Part shown: positions 7,798 to 10,031 of the stretch, piece after piece
Layout: the number at the start of each line of letters is the position of its first letter
Position numbering within the stretch: the stretch's first letter is position 1
Notes under the pieces: generated by a model
Seen by the model: only the letters and a program-made list of their open reading frames with translations
The model's database searches: none
Told to the model about the DNA's origin: nothing
Assembly: GCA_964242595.1 (NCBI GenBank)
Contig: CAXTBC010000091.1
Coordinates: forward strand, 1 to 10,031
Reading direction: 5' to 3'
Source: BOG-908 sp964242595
Lineage (GTDB): Bacteria > Pseudomonadota > Alphaproteobacteria > Acetobacterales > Acetobacteraceae
DNA length: 10,031 nucleotides
Position numbers and translations under genes: made by a program

Positions 7798-7832
7798 GTT
7801 CTTTTTCGAGAAAAAGAACCAAAAAGTCTTTG
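7798..7832 (-). repeat. Dispersed hairpin repeat, copy 2, between convergent genes
   Basis: A perfect 9-bp stem, GTTCTTTTT (7798-7806) with AAAAAGAAC (7811-7819), closes a CGAG loop. It is followed on the plus strand by CAAAAAGTCTTTG, matching copy 1 at 5290-5323 in reverse orientation. It starts 10 bp after the hrpB stop and lies about 30 bp from the RHH gene stop, in a convergent spacer. A bidirectional terminator is therefore plausible, with the T and A runs inside the stem supplying the U-tracts. That role is an inference. Confidence 0.7.
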
Positions 7833-7863
7833 CTCCCTGTCCGGTGGTGCGGAGAGTTACGCG

Positions 7864-8190
7864 TCAGGCGTCCAGGCTGATCTGGTCCAGCTCGATCTCG
7901 CTCAGCACACCCATTGGCAGGCCGGTGGCGGTAGCGTTGCCGTGGCCGGCCTGGTCGTGACCGTCCGCCGTGGCGGCGGCGCGGAAATACTCCAGCACGT
8001 GCACGCGCACCGCGCTGGTGCGGCCGCCTGCCGGCGCCGAGCGCTCCACCGTTCGGATCAGGTCCCGCAGCTCGATCCCCTCGCGCAGGCACACTTCTCG
8101 AAGCGCGTCCCACACTTCCGGCTCCAGCCGCATGCTGGTGCGTCCCGCGCCAGCCGTGATGTTGCGATTGACCAGCCTGCTCCCGCCCAC
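7864..8190 (-). CDS. Ribbon-helix-helix domain protein
   Basis: A 108-residue protein whose residues 17-49 (RTSMRLEPEVWDALREVCLR followed by EGIELRDLIRTVE) fit a ribbon-helix-helix fold: a short strand, a helix starting at PEVWDAL, then a second helix. A following segment, RTSAVRVHVLEYFRAA, is typical of the RHH_4 group of alphaproteobacterial proteins (remembered as PF13467). Such proteins usually dimerise and may bind DNA, but members of this group are mostly uncharacterised. The C-terminal tail is acidic (LSEIELDQISLDA). The GTG at 8190 is chosen because GGAG lies 7 bases upstream; an in-frame TTG at 8241 would add 17 unlikely residues. It is co-directional with bolA, 89 bp downstream of it, and convergent with hrpB. 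Two identical 8-mers in the spacer just upstream could be its own operator. The family call is good; the target is unknown. Confidence 0.8.
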   Translation of the reverse strand: MGGSRLVNRNITAGAGRTSMRLEPEVWDALREVCLREGIELRDLIRTVERSAPAGGRTSAVRVHVLEYFRAAATADGHDQAGHGNATATGLPMGVLSEIELDQISLDA

Positions 8191-8212
8191 AATCCGGCTC
8201 CGGCAAAATATG

Positions 8213-8245
8213 TCAAACGACCTACCGCATCCCGCACTCAAACGA
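8213..8245. promoter_or_regulatory. Possible RHH operator: two TCAAACGA repeats
   Basis: The sequence TCAAACGA occurs at 8213-8220 and again at 8238-8245, 25 bp apart start to start, in the 89-bp spacer between bolA and the RHH gene. It ends about 23 bp upstream of the RHH start codon. Ribbon-helix-helix regulators often bind short repeated sites and control their own gene, so autoregulation is possible. Nothing else supports it, and two copies of an 8-mer can arise by chance. Confidence 0.25.
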
Positions 8246-8279
8246 AACGCTTTTACGACCGATCGTGCCGTTTTCGAGA

Positions 8280-8588
8280 TTACATTTCACCAGGCGAGCG
8301 CAGTTTCAACGATAGCGCGTGCAGGCCGCCATCGAACTCGCCTTTGAGCAGTTCATGTACTAGGCGAGAGCGCGCGACCCGGCTGAGATTCGCAAACTTT
8401 TCTGAGACGATCTCGACTCGATAGTGCGTCTCGCCACCGTCACGAGCGCCGGCATGGCCGGCATGGCGGGCGCTCTCGTCTTCCACCACGAGCAAGGCGG
8501 GCGCCAGGTCGCGCCGCAGGGCCGCTTCCAGCCGGCCCAGCCGGCCCTGTCCGGTTAGGTGGCTGGCGGGGTGGGATGAGTCGATCAT
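8280..8588 (-). CDS. BolA family protein
   Basis: A 102-residue BolA-like protein. In this family small proteins pair with monothiol glutaredoxins and take part in iron-sulfur cluster handling or iron sensing; some also influence cell shape and transcription. The diagnostic stretch is HAGHAGARDGGETHYRVEIV followed by SEKF at about 42-65, then ANLSRVARSRLVHELLKGEF and GGLHALSLKLRSP. The conserved HAL motif (H90) is present. The RHR-like position in the helix reads RSR, so one frequently conserved His is Ser here. The ATG at 8588 has AGGAGA six bases upstream, a clear start; the open frame extends further but without support. Length is normal (about 80-110). It is divergent from the J-protein gene by 85 bp, a BolA/J-protein/CobS order common in Alphaproteobacteria. 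A 9-bp tandem repeat encodes HAG-HAG. I do not assign it to a BolA subgroup. Confidence 0.92.
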   Translation of the reverse strand: MIDSSHPASHLTGQGRLGRLEAALRRDLAPALLVVEDESARHAGHAGARDGGETHYRVEIVSEKFANLSRVARSRLVHELLKGEFDGGLHALSLKLRSPGEM

Positions 8589-8673
8589 GGCGTGTCTCCT
8601 GCAAGTTGCTGCCGACGGCATTGCCGTGCCGGGCGGACTTGCCGGGACCAGCCGTGCGCGCACATAACGGGCG

Positions 8674-9312
8674 ATGACCGAGCGCACAAACGACGCCCCC
8701 GGCCGTGCCCCGCGCAAGACGGCGGGAGCCGGCCGCGCCAGGGCCTACGACCCCGACCCGGCAGCGCCGGGACGCTGCTGCGACATCCCCGGCTGCCCGA
8801 ACGAGGGCGGCTACCGGGCGCCAAAATCGCGCGAGATGCTCCGCGAGTATTTCTGGTTCTGCCTGGACCACGTGCGCGCCTACAACGCGAGCTGGGATTT
8901 CTACAAGGGCATGACCCCCGGCCAGATCGAGGCGCACATGCGCGACGACACCGGCTGGCAGCGCCCCACCTGGCCGCTCGGCCGGCTGGGCGGCGGCATG
9001 CCGGAGGAGGACCTGGTCGCCGACCGGCTGGACATCCTGGGCGCCGCGGGGATGCGCCAGGGCCGCACCGGCAGCCAGCGCCAGAGCGGGGCGCCGGCCG
9101 ACCTGCGCCAGCCGCTGGACACGCTGGGCCTGCACTGGCCGGTGTCGCTGGACGAAGTGAAAAGCCGCTACAAGGAACTGGCCAAGCGGAACCATCCGGA
9201 CGCCAACGGCGGCGACCGCGCCGCCGAAGAACGCTTCAAGGTGATCAACCTGGCCTACGCGCAGGTACGTTCGCATCTCTCGCCCGACCACGGCGCTAGA
9301 ACAGCGGCGTGA
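8674..9312 (+). CDS. J-domain (DnaJ-like) protein
   Basis: A 212-residue protein with a J domain at its C-terminal end, residues about 149-203. It has the sequence LGLHWPVSLDEVKSRYKELA, then the invariant HPD at 174-176 (KRNHPDANGG), then FKVINLAYAQVRSHL. The J domain would stimulate the ATPase of a DnaK-type Hsp70. The N-terminal part carries C35, C36, C41, then C63 and H66 in FCLDHV, a Cys/His set that could bind zinc; it lacks the Gly/Phe and zinc-repeat regions of true DnaJ. Alphaproteobacteria have such proteins next to cobS. The ATG at 8674 has only a weak upstream ribosome site, but the first recognisable residues follow at about 30 and no better start is seen. It is 64 bp upstream of cobS and co-directional, probably one transcript. 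Its client is unknown; a role with the CobS/CobT chelatase is only suggested by position. Confidence 0.9.
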   Translation: MTERTNDAPGRAPRKTAGAGRARAYDPDPAAPGRCCDIPGCPNEGGYRAPKSREMLREYFWFCLDHVRAYNASWDFYKGMTPGQIEAHMRDDTGWQRPTWPLGRLGGGMPEEDLVADRLDILGAAGMRQGRTGSQRQSGAPADLRQPLDTLGLHWPVSLDEVKSRYKELAKRNHPDANGGDRAAEERFKVINLAYAQVRSHLSPDHGARTAA

Positions 9313-9347
9313 TTTCTCCACCCGCTCCCGCGCACGCTACACATGCC

Positions 9348-9380
9348 ATGGCAGACGACCAAGGACCTACCGCACGATGA
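9348..9380 (+). other. Ten-codon mini-ORF overlapping the cobS start
   Basis: ATG at 9348 opens MADDQGPTAR and stops at TGA 9378-9380, which overlaps the cobS ATG (9377) as ATGA. Such overlaps can couple translation. There is no clear ribosome site for it, and a ten-codon frame can occur by chance, so it is listed as a candidate leader only. Confidence 0.2.
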
Positions 9381-10031
9381 ACAAGATCGCCGCCCTGCAA
9401 GGGTCTGAGGCACAGGCCAGCGTGCCGGACACCACGGTGGACGCGCGCGCCGTGTTCGGCATCGAGACGGACATGGTGGTGCCTGCCTTCAGCCAGCGCG
9501 GCGAGCACGTGCCGGACGCCGACCCTACCTACAGGTTCGACCGTGAGACCACGCTGGCGATCCTGGCCGGGTTTGCGTTCAACCGCCGGGTGATGATCCA
9601 GGGCTACCACGGTACCGGCAAGAGCACGCATATCGAACAGGTGGCGTCGCGGCTGAACTGGCCGTGCATCCGGGTGAACCTGGACAGCCACATCAGCCGC
9701 ATCGACCTGATCGGCAAGGACGCGATCGTACTAAAGGACGGCAAGCAGATTACCGAGTTCCGCGAGGGCATCCTGCCCTGGGCTCTGCAGAACCCCTGCG
9801 CCCTGGTGTTCGACGAGTACGATGCCGGCCGGCCGGACGTAATGTTCGTCATACAGCGCGTCCTCGAGGTGGAAGGCCGCCTGACTCTGCTCGATCAGAA
9901 CCGGGTGATCCGCCCCCACCCCAGCTTCCGCCTGTTCGCTACCGCCAACACGGTCGGCCTGGGCGACACTACCGGCTTGTACCACGGCACCCAGCAGATC
10001 AACCAGGGCCAGATGGACCGCTGGAACATCG
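9377..10031 (+). CDS. cobS: Cobaltochelatase subunit CobS (5' part)
   Basis: The first 218 residues of CobS, the AAA+ ATPase subunit of the aerobic CobNST cobaltochelatase, which inserts cobalt into hydrogenobyrinic acid a,c-diamide during vitamin B12 synthesis. The sequence shows the family N-terminus (FGIETDMVVPAFSQRGEHVP), Walker A GYHGTGKST at 76-84, NLDSHISRIDLIGKDAIVLK from 101, Walker B LVFDEYD at 143-149 and sensor-1-like ATANT at 188-192, then GLGDTTGLYHGTQQINQGQM. The frame is open at the window edge, so the last third (full length about 330 residues) is missing here. The ATG is chosen because AAGGA lies 11 bases upstream and the N-terminus aligns with known CobS. cobT would be expected next to the right. 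It follows the J-protein gene in the same direction. Confidence 0.95.
   Translation, partial: MNKIAALQGSEAQASVPDTTVDARAVFGIETDMVVPAFSQRGEHVPDADPTYRFDRETTLAILAGFAFNRRVMIQGYHGTGKSTHIEQVASRLNWPCIRVNLDSHISRIDLIGKDAIVLKDGKQITEFREGILPWALQNPCALVFDEYDAGRPDVMFVIQRVLEVEGRLTLLDQNRVIRPHPSFRLFATANTVGLGDTTGLYHGTQQINQGQMDRWNI

Noticed and set aside
8440..9321. 293-codon minus-strand frame across the J-protein and bolA starts
   Set aside because: Overlaps two recognised genes, no domain, and would have to cross the divergent promoter region.
1..10031. CRISPR arrays, tRNA or rRNA genes, toxin-antitoxin or phage-defence modules
   Set aside because: No regularly spaced repeats, no cloverleaf or rRNA segment noticed by eye, and no defence-type domains in any recognised gene.

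Overview
The window is about 10 kb of GC-rich bacterial chromosome, and the high GC holds in all the intact genes. The strongest taxonomic clue is the right-hand gene order: a BolA-family gene divergent from a gene for a J-domain protein, followed by cobS (aerobic cobaltochelatase subunit). This arrangement is familiar from Alphaproteobacteria. The A/T-stem hairpin repeats and the GGGGC-type palindromes in the intergenic spaces would suit a member of the Rhodospirillales or Acetobacteraceae, but that is an inference from pattern memory, not a search.

Layout from left to right. (1) 1-504: no supportable gene; a pair of GC-rich hairpins lies at 13-54 and the remaining ~450 bp is unrecognised. 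(2) 505-2322, minus strand: a complete single-chain ABC exporter with fused membrane and ATPase domains. (3) 2499-3224, plus strand: a scar of decayed sequence. It holds a hypothetical reading frame broken by a frameshift, running into the remains of a DDE transposase of the IS481-like type that carries at least two frameshifts and one stop and lacks its 3' end. (4) 3235-5238, minus strand: a complete DsbD/ScsB-type thiol:disulfide interchange membrane protein. (5) 5383-7788, plus strand: the DEAH-type helicase HrpB. (6) 7864-8190, minus strand: a short ribbon-helix-helix protein. (7) 8280-8588, minus strand: a BolA-family protein. (8) 8674-9312, plus strand: a protein with a C-terminal J domain and an N-terminal Cys/His cluster. 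(9) 9377 to the window edge, plus strand: the first 218 codons of cobS.

Functionally the genes are mostly independent housekeeping functions: periplasmic thiol reduction, an RNA-helicase-like protein, iron-sulfur/redox-linked BolA, and aerobic cobalamin synthesis. The J-protein gene and cobS are co-directional, 64 bp apart, and probably co-transcribed. The RHH and bolA genes are co-directional, 89 bp apart. hrpB is flanked on both sides by inverted copies of one ~35-bp hairpin repeat, whose outer stem pair has swapped from C:G to G:C between the copies.

I looked for a new multi-gene system and did not find one. The most interesting items are the dispersed hairpin repeat, the layered decay at 2499-3224, and a possible RHH operator with two identical 8-mers 25 bp apart.
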